Under the pieces are notes generated by a model. The model ran no database searches, was not told the DNA's origin, and saw nothing but the letters and a program-made list of their open reading frames with translations. A DNA stretch of 64,000 nt, from the NCBI RefSeq assembly GCF_002013375.1, contig NZ_MAEW01000010.1, positions 310,001 to 374,000 of the forward strand, given 5' to 3'. Position numbers and translations under genes: made by a program. Below are positions 25,112-34,285 of this stretch, piece after piece; position 1 is the stretch's first letter; the number at the start of each line of letters is the position of its first letter. Origin of the DNA: Mycobacterium sp. D16Q13 (GTDB taxonomy: Bacteria > Actinomycetota > Actinomycetes > Mycobacteriales > Mycobacteriaceae).

Positions 25112-25918
25112 GTGTCGAACGTGAACGAAGACACAAGTGAACCCAACCTGGTGACGGTGGGTCGGGTATCCGATCTGACCGGCCTCTCGGTCCGGGCACT
25201 GCACCACTATGACGAGATCGGTCTCGTGGTGCCCAGTGCCCGCACCCAGGCCGGCTACCGCGGATACACCGATACCGATATCGAGCGGCTCCATATGGTG
25301 CTGCTCTATCGCGAGGTGGGATTTTGCCTCGAGCAGATAGCGTCCCTGCTCGACGATCCGGACATCGATATGCACGCACACCTGCAGCGCCAGCGTGTAC
25401 TGCTACTGGACCGAATCGACCGCTTGCACCACATGGTCGCGGCAGTGGAGAACATGATGAACGCTCGCCAGAGCGGTATTCGGCTGTCCGTCGAGGAGCA
25501 GATCGAAATCTTCGGCACCACCAGATTCGGAGACGAATACGCCGACGAGGCGCAGCAGCGCTGGGGTGACACCACGGCCTGGAAACAGAGCCGGGCGAGA
25601 GCCGCCCAGTACACCAAGGCGGACTGGATCCGGATCAAGGCCGAGGCTGATCAACTGCTCGCCGACCTCGCAGCCGCGAAACGCCAGGGCGTGCGACCCG
25701 GATCAGAGCAGGCCAACGCGCTAGCGAAGGCACACCGGCGGAGTATCGAGGCGCACTACGACTGCACTCCACAGATGCAGCTGTGCCTCACCGAAATGTA
25801 CGTCGCTGACGATCGATTCCGGGCGTACTACGACGGCGCCGAGCCGGGTCTGGCGCAATGGCTGCGAGATGTCGTGATTGCCTATGCACCAGACCCGGCA
25901 GCGGAGCCCGACGAATAG
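25112..25918 (+). CDS. MerR family regulator with TipAS-like ligand domain
   Basis: A 268-residue protein. The N-terminal MerR HTH is VGRVSDLTGLSVRALHHYDE followed by GYRGYTDTDIERL and a coiled-coil dimerisation helix (QRVLLLDRIDRLHHM). The C-terminal TipAS antibiotic-sensing domain starts near residue 148 (RWGDTTAWKQSRARAAQYTK, then AKAHRRSIEAHYDCTPQMQL). In Streptomyces TipA binds thiopeptides covalently via a Cys and autoactivates; here one Cys (YDCTPQMQLCL region) is in the ligand domain. The upstream operator suggests autoregulation. Confidence 0.9.
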   Translation: MSNVNEDTSEPNLVTVGRVSDLTGLSVRALHHYDEIGLVVPSARTQAGYRGYTDTDIERLHMVLLYREVGFCLEQIASLLDDPDIDMHAHLQRQRVLLLDRIDRLHHMVAAVENMMNARQSGIRLSVEEQIEIFGTTRFGDEYADEAQQRWGDTTAWKQSRARAAQYTKADWIRIKAEADQLLADLAAAKRQGVRPGSEQANALAKAHRRSIEAHYDCTPQMQLCLTEMYVADDRFRAYYDGAEPGLAQWLRDVVIAYAPDPAAEPDE

Positions 25919-25927
25919 GCTTGGGGT

Positions 25928-26416
25928 ATGACGACAGCACCGATCACGCCCCGCCCGACCGCCGACCTGGGAGATGAGCTCGGCATCGACATGGCCAGTT
26001 GCGATCTTCAGCTCGCGCAGTTCGGCGCGCGGCCGGTATTCGCCGGGGTCATCACCACGGTGCGCTGCCACCATGACAACGCTCTATTGAAATCCATTCT
26101 CTCAGAGCCTAGTTCGGGTGGCGTGCTGGTGATCGACGGTGGCGGATCGCTGCATTGCGCGCTGGTCGGCGACATCATCGCGGGGATCGCCGTCGACAGC
26201 GGGTGGTCGGGTCTGGTGATCAACGGAGTGGTTCGGGACAGCGCCGAGCTGGCCACCATGGACATCGGCATCAAGGCCCTCGGTACCAACCCGCGAAAGG
26301 GCAGCAAGACCGGCGCAGGGGAGCGCGATGTCGTCGTCAGCTTCGGCGGCATCGACTTCACGCCGGGGGCGATCTGTTACGCCGACCACGACGGCGTAGT
26401 CGTGGTTCCGGCCTGA
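25928..26416 (+). CDS. rraA: RraA family protein
   Basis: A 162-residue RraA/MenG-fold protein, as at Rv3853. The substrate-pocket motif [19 protein letters not shown] and [20 protein letters not shown] are conserved. E. coli RraA inhibits RNase E; relatives in this fold are HMG/CHA-type aldolases needing DR motifs, of which VVRDSAEL is present. Therefore either a regulator of RNA decay or an aldolase; RNase regulation is not assured. TGATG junction with the following aldolase gene. Confidence 0.9.
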   Translation: MTTAPITPRPTADLGDELGIDMASCDLQLAQFGARPVFAGVITTVRCHHDNALLKSILSEPSSGGVLVIDGGGSLHCALVGDIIAGIAVDSGWSGLVINGVVRDSAELATMDIGIKALGTNPRKGSKTGAGERDVVVSFGGIDFTPGAICYADHDGVVVVPA

Positions 26417-27603
26417 TGTCGGTGCGGAGGCTGGCCGAGGCGCTGCGGGGGGCACCTGTACCGCTGGCCGCGGTCGACATGGACGCGGTGCGGACCAACG
26501 CCGCGTCGCTGGTCGCCGCCGCCTCCGGTCTACCCATCAGGGTGGCCAGCAAGTCGATACGCAGTACCGCACTGATTCGAAAGTTTTTGGAGATACCAGG
26601 CTTTCGAGGGGTGCTCGCCTTCACCCCCGCAGAGGCCGTGCATCTCGCCGACGCTGGCGTGGACGATCTACTGATCGCCTACCCCAGTGTCGACCGGGGG
26701 GCCCTGGCCACGGCGGCCCGGCATCGCTCAGTCATCCGCCCCTTAATCGACTCCGCCGATCACGTGGATCTGCTCGCGGCGATCTCGCAAGAGACCAACG
26801 CGCCGATCCCGGTGTGCCTGGATATCGATGCCGGGTGGCGTCCCCTCAACGGTCCGGTGCACCTGGGGCCCAAGCGATCACCGGTGCACACCCCCGAGCA
26901 GGCGGCCGCTCTCACCGATCTGGTGTGCGCCACCCCCGGACTGCGGCTGGCGGCTGTGATGGCCTACGACGGGCAGATCGCCGGCGTGGGCGACATCGTC
27001 CCGGGAAACCCGTGGTACCAGTTGGCGGTTCGCGGCATGCAGGCGTCCTCGCTGCGCGATCTCGGCCAGCGTCTCCCCCGGGTGCTGGACGCGGTCACCG
27101 CGCGGCTGCGTGCCGCCGGGGCACCACCGCTCGAGCTGGTGAACTCCGGAGGTACCGGCAGCCTGGCGCGCATCGCGGGACTGGGATTCGCCACCGAATT
27201 GGCAGCCGGGTCGGGCTTCTTCGCTCCGGCTCTCTTCGACAACTACCGCAGTCTGCGGCTAGATCCAGCCGCCGCGTTCGCGTTGCCGGTGGTGCGCAAA
27301 CCAGCACCCGAGCTGGCCACGGTACTGGGCGGCGGGTACATAGCCAGTGGCCCCGCCGGGGCAAGTCGCGTGCCGGCGCCCTCGTGGCCCAGGGGTTTGT
27401 CCTTTGACCCATCCGAAGGCGCCGGGGAGGTTCAGACGCCGTTGCGCGGCGCGCGGGAGCTGAAGATCGGCGATGTGGTGTGGTTCCGGCACGCCAAGGC
27501 CGGCGAGCTCTGTGAACACTTCACCGAACTGCAGCTCGTCGAGGACGCTCAGCATGCGGGATCGGTGTCCACCTATCGCGGCGAGGGAATGATGTTCCTG
27601 TGA
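26416..27603 (+). CDS. PLP-dependent D-threonine aldolase/alanine racemase-like enzyme
   Basis: A 395-residue fold-type III PLP protein. The PLP lysine region is IRVASKSIRSTALIRKFL, the barrel continues with TPAEAVHLADAGVDDLLIAYP and CLDIDAGWRP, and ELVNSGGTGSL supplies a phosphate-binding loop. The C-terminal beta domain includes GGGYIASGPAGASRVPAPS and GDVVWFRHAKAGELCEHF, where His and Cys suit the metal site found in D-threonine/D-serine enzymes. Reaction direction uncertain: aldol cleavage or deamination of D-hydroxyamino acids. Coupled on both sides. Confidence 0.8.
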   Translation: MSVRRLAEALRGAPVPLAAVDMDAVRTNAASLVAAASGLPIRVASKSIRSTALIRKFLEIPGFRGVLAFTPAEAVHLADAGVDDLLIAYPSVDRGALATAARHRSVIRPLIDSADHVDLLAAISQETNAPIPVCLDIDAGWRPLNGPVHLGPKRSPVHTPEQAAALTDLVCATPGLRLAAVMAYDGQIAGVGDIVPGNPWYQLAVRGMQASSLRDLGQRLPRVLDAVTARLRAAGAPPLELVNSGGTGSLARIAGLGFATELAAGSGFFAPALFDNYRSLRLDPAAAFALPVVRKPAPELATVLGGGYIASGPAGASRVPAPSWPRGLSFDPSEGAGEVQTPLRGARELKIGDVVWFRHAKAGELCEHFTELQLVEDAQHAGSVSTYRGEGMMFL

Positions 27604-28886
27604 GCGAGTGGCACAACTGGAGTGGTCAAACATCTTGTGCACCAGGACTAGTGGTTCGCCCACGGTCCGAGGAGGAGCTGGCGTTCGCCCTCAGGCGCTC
27701 TGCCGGGCGGACGGTACGGCCGGTCGGCTCGTCGCATTCCTTCACCGAGCTGTGTGTCACCGACGGCGTGCAGGTGGACATCTCGGAACTGCGGCAACTG
27801 ATATCAGTGGACGAGCAAGACCGGGTGCGGGTGCAGGCCGGTATCACCCTGCATGATCTGAATCGCAGGTTATTGCGGCACGGATTGGCCCTGCCGAACC
27901 TCGGCGATATCGACGCCCAGACACTCGCCGGGGCCGCTGCTACCGGAACACACGGGACGGGCCTGCGGTACGGCAACATCTCGCAGACCATCGTTTCGAT
28001 GCGAATCATGACTGCCGACGGCACTACTCACGAGATCGCCGCTGGCGATGAGTTGCGCGCCGCACGGATCTCATTGGGTGCGCTGGGCGTGGTCACCGAG
28101 TTCACCCTGCAATGCGTTCCGGCCTTCCGACTGCACCGCCGCCAGTCCGTGCACGATCTGGACACCGTGCTGGCCGATCTGCCCACGTTGCTCGCCGATA
28201 CCGATCACCTTGAGCTGTACCTCTTTCCGCACACGCGAAAGGTCTTGTTGCTACAGTCGGCACGCACCGAGGAGAACCCCTGGCCTCGCCATCCGGTGCG
28301 GCATTGGGTGGAGCGCGATCTGGTGGAGAACGGCGCGCTCGGCGCGCTGATGTGGATGGCCGGGCGTGTGCCGGCTGCCGCCCCGTACATATCGAAATTC
28401 GTTGCCAATCTTGCTGGTTCCAATGAGTCACAGGATGAGAGTGCTGCGGTGTTCGCGAGCCCCCGCAAGGTGAAGTTCACCGAGATGGAGTACTCGCTTC
28501 CCCTGGAGAATGCCCGCGATGCCATCCAGACTGCCCTGTCCACCATTGAGCAGAACCGTCATCGGGTGGCCTTTCCGTTGGAGGTCCGCTTCACCCAGGC
28601 TGATGACGCACTACTGGCACCGGCCCATGGCCGCGAAAGCGTCTACCTCGCAGTGCATCAGACGATTCACGGTCCGTGGGAGTCGTACTTCCACGATCTC
28701 GAACCCATCCTGATCGGGCTGGGTGGCCGCCCACACTGGGGTAAGCGGCACACCCTCACCGCCGCGCAGCTGAGCGAGCGCTACCCGGAATGGCAGACAT
28801 TCCAAGAGGTCCGCGCCCGGTTCGACCCCGAGGGCGTGTTCAGCGGTGAATACCTGGATAGGCTCCTCGGCCCGGTCAGCCCCTGA
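27600..28886 (+). CDS. FAD-linked D-arabinono-1,4-lactone oxidase-like protein
   Basis: A 428-residue vanillyl-alcohol-oxidase-family flavoprotein. The FAD domain shows VRPVGSSHSFTELC, LPNLGDIDAQTLAGAAATGTHG and GALGVVTEFTLQC. The C-terminal ALO domain ends with GGRPHWGKRHTL and ARFDPEGVFSGEYLDRL. These are hallmarks of sugar-1,4-lactone oxidases and dehydrogenases that form ascorbate-like products. The substrate is unknown in mycobacteria. GTG start overlaps the upstream stop as GTGA, making it the third gene of the rraA operon. Confidence 0.88.
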   Translation: MSEWHNWSGQTSCAPGLVVRPRSEEELAFALRRSAGRTVRPVGSSHSFTELCVTDGVQVDISELRQLISVDEQDRVRVQAGITLHDLNRRLLRHGLALPNLGDIDAQTLAGAAATGTHGTGLRYGNISQTIVSMRIMTADGTTHEIAAGDELRAARISLGALGVVTEFTLQCVPAFRLHRRQSVHDLDTVLADLPTLLADTDHLELYLFPHTRKVLLLQSARTEENPWPRHPVRHWVERDLVENGALGALMWMAGRVPAAAPYISKFVANLAGSNESQDESAAVFASPRKVKFTEMEYSLPLENARDAIQTALSTIEQNRHRVAFPLEVRFTQADDALLAPAHGRESVYLAVHQTIHGPWESYFHDLEPILIGLGGRPHWGKRHTLTAAQLSERYPEWQTFQEVRARFDPEGVFSGEYLDRLLGPVSP

Positions 28887-29160
28887 ACCAGGGCGGCGGT
28901 GTCGGGGCGAGAGCACCGTCAGACTCACCTACCGCGCGAGATGTCCCGGGGGTGTCGCTGTCCCAGACGAAATCGGCGGTCCAGTCAGCATCGGACTGCC
29001 GTTCGTCCGGAGCAGGCGCATCCCCAACGGCGGAGGGCCGGTTGTGTCGTCCCACGATGCACTCCATCCCATGACCACCGTGATCATCTGGTTACGTAAT
29101 GTACCCAAATATGGGTGAGGCGCGCGAGGCCCGCGATTCAAGCCCTGGCACGCTGCGGTG

Positions 29161-30027
29161 CTACCCGTGGCCACTCCAGCGTGGGGCTCGACGTTCGGTA
29201 AACGCACGCGGGCCCTCGGCCGCATCCGGCGAGCCCATCAGCCGCAGGTGATCGCTCGTCTCCCGCGCCGCAACCTCGGCGGGCGACATCCCCGTCATCT
29301 GTGCGTCCCATAACAGCCGTTTGGTCCGCGCCGCGGACTGCGGCGCGACATTGGCCGCGATATCGCGAGCCATCTCCAGCGCGGCGGCGAGCACCCGTTC
29401 GGCGGGCAGACTTCTGTTGGCCAGACCCGTCTCGACGGCCCTGCGGGCCGAGAATGTCGCACCGGTGAGCAGCAGTTCGGCCGCCACCGCCGTACCCACC
29501 AACCGCGGTAACGTCCAGTGCGCCATGGCATCCGGCGCTACTCCGAACCTTACCTGAGGTATCGCATAGCGACCTTCCTCGGCGAGGATGCGGATGTCGG
29601 CGTGTAGTGCCAGTGTCATCCCGATACCGACGGCATGCCCGTTCACCGCGGCGATCACGGGAGTGCTCAGCTCGAAGGCGGCCGGCCGCACCGGTGACGC
29701 CGAAAAGTCAGCATTGTCCGGGGCGGCGAAAGTCTCCGCACCCACCGAGATCTGAGCCCCACTGCAGAATGCCGGCGCCGTGCCCGTCAGTACGATGACA
29801 CGCACGGCCTGGTCGTCATCGAGCCGCCGATAGGCCGCGCCCAGCGCACGACCCACTTCGGCCGTGAATGCGTTGCGCGTCGCCGGGCCGTGCAGGGTCA
29901 GCGTCGCCACCCCATCGGCGATGTCGGTCAAGAGCTCGGTCAGGTCATCACCCCGCAGCAGGTCATGGCCCGACCGTACCTCGGCGTCGCGAGACCGGAT
30001 TCTCCTGGTGCGCGGAGCCGAGCGCAT
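29161..30027 (-). CDS. Enoyl-CoA hydratase/isomerase family protein
   Basis: Crotonase-fold protein with the oxyanion region TAPAFCSGAQISV and NGHAVGIGMTLALHADIRIL. QVRFGVAPDAMAHWTLPRLV and the AVETGLANRS block follow. The catalytic Glu pair is not obvious (A-P-D at the usual Glu position), so it may act on another CoA thioester. The start is uncertain: the crotonase core only begins around TELLTDIADGVATLTL, so about 30 N-terminal residues may be untranslated. Divergent from the TetR gene by 13 bp with the start used here, suggesting shared control. Confidence 0.82.
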   Translation of the reverse strand: MRSAPRTRRIRSRDAEVRSGHDLLRGDDLTELLTDIADGVATLTLHGPATRNAFTAEVGRALGAAYRRLDDDQAVRVIVLTGTAPAFCSGAQISVGAETFAAPDNADFSASPVRPAAFELSTPVIAAVNGHAVGIGMTLALHADIRILAEEGRYAIPQVRFGVAPDAMAHWTLPRLVGTAVAAELLLTGATFSARRAVETGLANRSLPAERVLAAALEMARDIAANVAPQSAARTKRLLWDAQMTGMSPAEVAARETSDHLRLMGSPDAAEGPRAFTERRAPRWSGHG

Positions 30028-30040
30028 AGACTCAACGGTC

Positions 30041-30694
30041 GTGGCCAAACGATTGACTCGCTCTGAGGCTCAGGCTCAGACAAAGGCCCGCCTCGTGGAG
30101 TCCGCGACTCAGCTTTACTTGCAGCAGGGTTTTGCGGTGACGTCGAACGAACAGGTGGCCGAAGATGCCGGCTACAGCCGTGGCGCCGTGTACTCAAACT
30201 TCCCGAGTAAAGAAGCCTTGGCGCTGGAGGTCATCGACCGCCACTCCGAACAAGTTCTGGAAAACTACCGACAAGCGCTTGGTGAAGCTTCTTCAGAGAA
30301 TCGCCTCGAGAAATTTCAGGACTGGATTGAGCAATCACTCAGTGACACCGGCTGGGCACTGCTGAAGATCGAGCTCGCCCTGGTAGCCCGCCATAATTCG
30401 ACGCTGAACGAGGAACTCGCGGCCCGCGACAAGACCATGCTGGACCACGTTGCCGGCGCAATAGCGCAGCTCGACGGCGATCTCCAACTTTCCGAGGCGA
30501 GCGTGCAGGACCTCGCCCGCCTGTGCGTCGCGGTCGGGCAGGGAGTGGCCATCGACAGCATCAAAGACCCCACGTCGACTACCGACTGGACCGAACGACT
30601 CCTGGCCGCCGTGCAACGGCTGCTGCCCATGCGGCCGATGCTTCCCATGCTGATCGCCGCGAGTGCGAATCAGGCTGCACCCGAACAGGAATAG
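30041..30694 (+). CDS. TetR family transcriptional regulator
   Basis: A 217-residue repressor. The N-terminal HTH is ATQLYLQQGFAVTSNEQVAE followed by GYSRGAVYSNFPSKEAL. The helical effector domain follows. GTG start. It converges with ethA and is divergent from the enoyl-CoA hydratase gene. Its sequence does not resemble M. tuberculosis EthR in the HTH (AGISRPTFYFYFPSKEA), so I do not call it EthR. The hydratase is the more likely target. Confidence 0.9.
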   Translation: MAKRLTRSEAQAQTKARLVESATQLYLQQGFAVTSNEQVAEDAGYSRGAVYSNFPSKEALALEVIDRHSEQVLENYRQALGEASSENRLEKFQDWIEQSLSDTGWALLKIELALVARHNSTLNEELAARDKTMLDHVAGAIAQLDGDLQLSEASVQDLARLCVAVGQGVAIDSIKDPTSTTDWTERLLAAVQRLLPMRPMLPMLIAASANQAAPEQE

Positions 30695-30718
30695 TGTCCG
30701 CGATGCTTCGGCCACGAC

Positions 30719-30761
30719 GCGGAACGGCCGGGCGTCGACAAGCAACACCCGGCCGTTCCGC
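30719..30761. terminator. Bidirectional terminator hairpin between TetR gene and ethA
   Basis: Perfect 14-bp arms GCGGAACGGCCGGG (30719-30732) and CCCGGCCGTTCCGC (30748-30761), 15-base loop, in the 76-bp gap between convergent stops. No T-run is present. Confidence 0.75.
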
Positions 30762-30770
30762 AGCAATGGT

Positions 30771-32255
30771 CTAGCCGTTAACGGCCACCGGTGCGGTCTC
30801 GGCCGCGGCCTTCTTCCTGCCGAAGCGCATGCCCTCGGCGATCCGGCTACGCCGCATCATCCCGACGTCATAGGCGTAGTTCTGCTTCAAACGCCACGGG
30901 TGCTTGTTGCCCTGCTTGGGCAGTTCTTCCAGCGCGCGCAGCACATACCCCGGGGTGAAGTCCATGAACGGCTGCTTCTCGAGCGTCTCGTCGGCGAGCT
31001 CGGGAACCGCCGTGACATAACCGTTCTCGTCCATGTAGTTCAGCAGCCGGCCGACATACTCGGACACGAGATCCGCCTTGAGCGTCCACGAGGCGTTGGT
31101 GTACCCGATGGTGAACGCCATGTTCGGGATGCCAGTGAGCATCGCACCCTTGTACACGGTCTGCGCGGGCAGATCCACGGGCACACCATCTACCGTCGGG
31201 ATGACGCCGCTGAAGAACTTCAGGTTCAAACCCGTCGCGGTGATGATGATGTCGGCGTCGAGATGCTTGCCCGACTTGAGCTTGATGCCCGTCTCGTCGA
31301 ACGTCTCGATGTGATCGGTGACGATGTCGGCCTTGCCCTTGCGGATCGTCTTGTACAGGTCGCCGTTGGGCACCACGCAGAGACGCTCGTCCCACGGGTT
31401 GTATTTGGGGCCGAAGTGGGTCTTGTAGTCATAGCCCTTGGGCAGCTGAAGTTTGGCCTGCTGCATGATGATCCGCCGCGCAGCCTTCGGGAACTTGCGG
31501 CTGGCCTGGTAGCTGAAGATCAGCTGGCCGATGTTGATCCACCGCGCGATCGGGTAGGCGACCTTGGGCGGCAATATCTTCCGCAGGCCGTTGATGATCG
31601 GGTTCTCGTTCGGCAGCGACAGGATGTAAGTGGGTGAACGCTGCAGCATCGTGATGTGTCCGACATCGGGCGCCATCGCCGGAACCAGGGTCACCGCGGT
31701 GGCGCCGGAGCCGATCACCACGACCTTCTTGCCCTTGTAGTCGAGGTCCTCGGGCCAGTGCTGCGGGTGGATCACGGTGCCCTTGAAGTCGGCGACGCCC
31801 GGGAACTCCGGCGAGTAACCCTGGTCGTAGTCGTAGTAGCCGCTGCAGCAGAACAGGAAGGAGCAGGTGTACTCGGCGGTCTTACCATCAAGATCCACCT
31901 GAACGGTCCACTGCTGAGTCTCGGTGGACCACGCCGCCCCGACGACCTTGTGCCGATACCGGACGTGTCCGTCAATGCCGGAATTGGCCGCGGTCTTGTG
32001 CACGTAGTCGAGGATGGAGGGACCATCCGCCAGGGTGCGGCTGTCGTTCCACGGTGAGAAGCGGAAGCCCAGCGTGTACATGTCCGAATCGGACCGGATA
32101 CCTGGGTACTTGAAGAGATTCCAGGTGCCGCCCATATCGTCGCGGGCCTCAAGCACCGCATAGGTCTTGGACGGGCAGCGGTTCTGAATGTGCCAGGCCG
32201 CGCTGATGCCGGAGATACCGGCGCCGACGATGAGCACGTCAAAGTGTTCGGACAT
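30771..32255 (-). CDS. ethA: EthA-like FAD-containing Baeyer-Villiger monooxygenase
   Basis: A 494-residue NADPH/FAD monooxygenase whose residues track M. tuberculosis EthA (Rv3854c) along the length. Examples are VGAGISGISAAWH, GGTWNLFKYPGIRSDSDMYTLGFRF, the BVMO fingerprint FKGTVIHPQHWP, VIGSGATAVTLVPA and IGYTNASWTLKADLVSEYV. EthA oxidises ketones and bioactivates thioamide and thiourea drugs such as ethionamide and thiacetazone. In M. tuberculosis a divergent ethR represses it; here the upstream neighbour is another BVMO in the same direction and no EthR is adjacent. MymA (Rv3083) is the alternative, but the C-terminus fits EthA better. Confidence 0.88.
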   Translation of the reverse strand: MSEHFDVLIVGAGISGISAAWHIQNRCPSKTYAVLEARDDMGGTWNLFKYPGIRSDSDMYTLGFRFSPWNDSRTLADGPSILDYVHKTAANSGIDGHVRYRHKVVGAAWSTETQQWTVQVDLDGKTAEYTCSFLFCCSGYYDYDQGYSPEFPGVADFKGTVIHPQHWPEDLDYKGKKVVVIGSGATAVTLVPAMAPDVGHITMLQRSPTYILSLPNENPIINGLRKILPPKVAYPIARWINIGQLIFSYQASRKFPKAARRIIMQQAKLQLPKGYDYKTHFGPKYNPWDERLCVVPNGDLYKTIRKGKADIVTDHIETFDETGIKLKSGKHLDADIIITATGLNLKFFSGVIPTVDGVPVDLPAQTVYKGAMLTGIPNMAFTIGYTNASWTLKADLVSEYVGRLLNYMDENGYVTAVPELADETLEKQPFMDFTPGYVLRALEELPKQGNKHPWRLKQNYAYDVGMMRRSRIAEGMRFGRKKAAAETAPVAVNG

Positions 32256-32342
32256 GCCGCGATGCTACCGCTTACGGATCGGGGAGAAAAGTAAAGTTAG
32301 ACCCTTGCGGTCGCACTCACACTGTGCCGAGGACGCCGCAGG

Positions 32343-34280
32343 TCAGGGCCCTCCGGCACTGGTGAAGACGTACTCGGACCAGTCCGGACGCCGGACGGCG
32401 TGCCAGTACTCGGGCAATCGCCAGGGGCTGACAGTGTGTATCTCGCCGTCCGCGTTCTTGAAGTAGGAGTGCTCGACGGCAGGGTGTGACCACACCATCT
32501 TCTTGATCTGGTCCTGCGTGCGCTGATGCCACTCGGCCGCCGCCCGTGGCTTCGGCTCCATCGCCAGGGTGCTGTCGGTCGCCAGGTGTTCCAGGCATTG
32601 CGTGACGTATCGCATCTGCAGTTCGGACTGGAAGATCAGGCTCCCACCGTGGGCCAGGTGCGTTCCCGGGCCGTAGAGGATGAAAAAATTGGGGAACCCC
32701 GGAACGGTGATGCCGCGATGCGCGTACGGCCGTTCCCCCCACATGCTGCGCAGCTCGACGCCGCCGCGTCCCGTGATCCGCATCGGCCACAACACCTCGG
32801 TGGCCCGAAATCCCGTGGCGTACACGATCACATCGGCGGGGTAGACCGCACCGTCCCCGGTGACGACGCCGTCCGGCTCGATTCGGTCAATCGGTGTGCG
32901 TACCAGCGCGACATTGCCGCGCCGGAGGGTTCGTAACCAGCTGCCGTTGTCCTGGAGCGTGCGCTTACCCGTAGCCGGGTAGTCGGGCAACACCTGAGCA
33001 AGCAGTTGCTCGTCACCCTCGACCTGGCGGGTTATCCAGTCGGTGAACATCATTCGTGCGGCGGCGTTGATCCCGCTCACCGCGTAATCCTGGTCGGGGT
33101 AGTCGGGATCGATCTCGGCAGCATCCAGCCCCTTGTCCGCACCGGGCCACATGAGCAAGAACCGGTACCAGCGCCCGTAGAACGGCAGATGCTTCATGGC
33201 CCACCGCACTCCGTCCTCAACGTGGTCGTGGTACATGGCATTGGGGAACATCCATTGCGGGGTGCGCTGGAAGACGGTCAGGTGCTCTACGGTCTCGGCG
33301 ATGGCGGGCGCGATCTGGAATCCGCTGGCGCCAGCTCCGATGAGAGCCACACGCTTCCCGGCCAGATCTACGGAGCCGTCCCACCGCGCGGAGTGAAAGG
33401 CAGAGCCCGCGAAGGTCCCGGCACCGTCGAAGTGCGGGATGCTGGGACGGTTGAGCTGACCCACCGCGCTGATGACCGCTCGAGCCGCAAGCTCCTGTAT
33501 CGCACCCTCTTTCGTACGTACGCGGATGTTCCAGTGCCCGTGTTGCTCATCCCAGCTCGCCGACTCGACCTCGGACTCCCATCGCACATGCTCACCGAGA
33601 CCGCGCCTGTCGACAACCTCCTGAAAGTAGTCGCGCAGCTCGGGCTGTTGGGCGAAGTAGTGACTCCAACAGTCACTCGGCTCGAAGCTGTAGCAGTAGA
33701 AGTGATTCGCGACGTCCACACGAGCACCCGGGTATGTGTTCTCCCACCAGGTTCCGCCAGGGCCTGCGTTCTTTTCGACAATGGTGAATGGGATGTTGGC
33801 CTGCGCGAGCCTGATTCCGGCCAAGATCCCCGACTCACCGCAACCGATCACGACGACGGGCAAGCTGTCCGTCTGCTCCGAATCCAGCGGCGTGGCGCGT
33901 CGCGGATCGACGCCCTCCAGATCGAGCTCCTCCAGAACCAACGACCGGTAGTGTTCGGGAACCTCTTCACAGGCCGTCCAATTCATCATCTCCCGCACGA
34001 TGCCGGCATCCAATGGCTCCGGCTCCGGGCATCCCCGATCGCGATAGTCCACGAGCACCGCGAGCGCCACCTGCCGGGCCCTCGCCTTGTCCTCCTCGGA
34101 CATGAAGCCCTGGACTTCGTTGAGGAAGGTGGCCGCCTGCTTGAACTCCCGGATGTACCGCGGATCGCCGGTGATATGCACCAGTGACAGCAGCAGCGTC
34201 GGGATGCTCACATCCTCCAGGGCAGCGGCGATCTCCCGCCTAGAGGTGGAAAAGGGTTGCCCAGCGTAGCGGTTGCGCAC
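32343..34280 (-). CDS. Baeyer-Villiger monooxygenase with N-terminal extension (HAPMO-like)
   Basis: About 645 residues. An N-terminal helical extension of about 140 residues precedes the first Rossmann motif (VVVIGCGESGILAGIRLA), as in 4-hydroxyacetophenone monooxygenases. The fingerprint FAGSAFHSARWD is intact, and the second Rossmann motif is LIGAGASGFQIAPA. HMWGERPYAHRGITVPGFPNFF-type segments follow. Start is the GTG of VRNRYAGQ, five bases after the P450 stop. It is the last gene of the TetR-BVMO-SDR-P450 operon and probably converts a ketone made by the SDR into an ester or lactone. Confidence 0.85.
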   Translation of the reverse strand: MRNRYAGQPFSTSRREIAAALEDVSIPTLLLSLVHITGDPRYIREFKQAATFLNEVQGFMSEEDKARARQVALAVLVDYRDRGCPEPEPLDAGIVREMMNWTACEEVPEHYRSLVLEELDLEGVDPRRATPLDSEQTDSLPVVVIGCGESGILAGIRLAQANIPFTIVEKNAGPGGTWWENTYPGARVDVANHFYCYSFEPSDCWSHYFAQQPELRDYFQEVVDRRGLGEHVRWESEVESASWDEQHGHWNIRVRTKEGAIQELAARAVISAVGQLNRPSIPHFDGAGTFAGSAFHSARWDGSVDLAGKRVALIGAGASGFQIAPAIAETVEHLTVFQRTPQWMFPNAMYHDHVEDGVRWAMKHLPFYGRWYRFLLMWPGADKGLDAAEIDPDYPDQDYAVSGINAAARMMFTDWITRQVEGDEQLLAQVLPDYPATGKRTLQDNGSWLRTLRRGNVALVRTPIDRIEPDGVVTGDGAVYPADVIVYATGFRATEVLWPMRITGRGGVELRSMWGERPYAHRGITVPGFPNFFILYGPGTHLAHGGSLIFQSELQMRYVTQCLEHLATDSTLAMEPKPRAAAEWHQRTQDQIKKMVWSHPAVEHSYFKNADGEIHTVSPWRLPEYWHAVRRPDWSEYVFTSAGGP

Positions 34281-34285
34281 GATGT

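Noticed and set aside
28876..29067. Short minus-strand frame after the lactone oxidase gene
   Set aside because: 63 codons, no ribosome site and disordered composition; kept as unsupported.
30041..30694. Assignment of the TetR gene near ethA as EthR
   Set aside because: It is convergent with ethA rather than divergent, and its helix-turn-helix does not resemble EthR.
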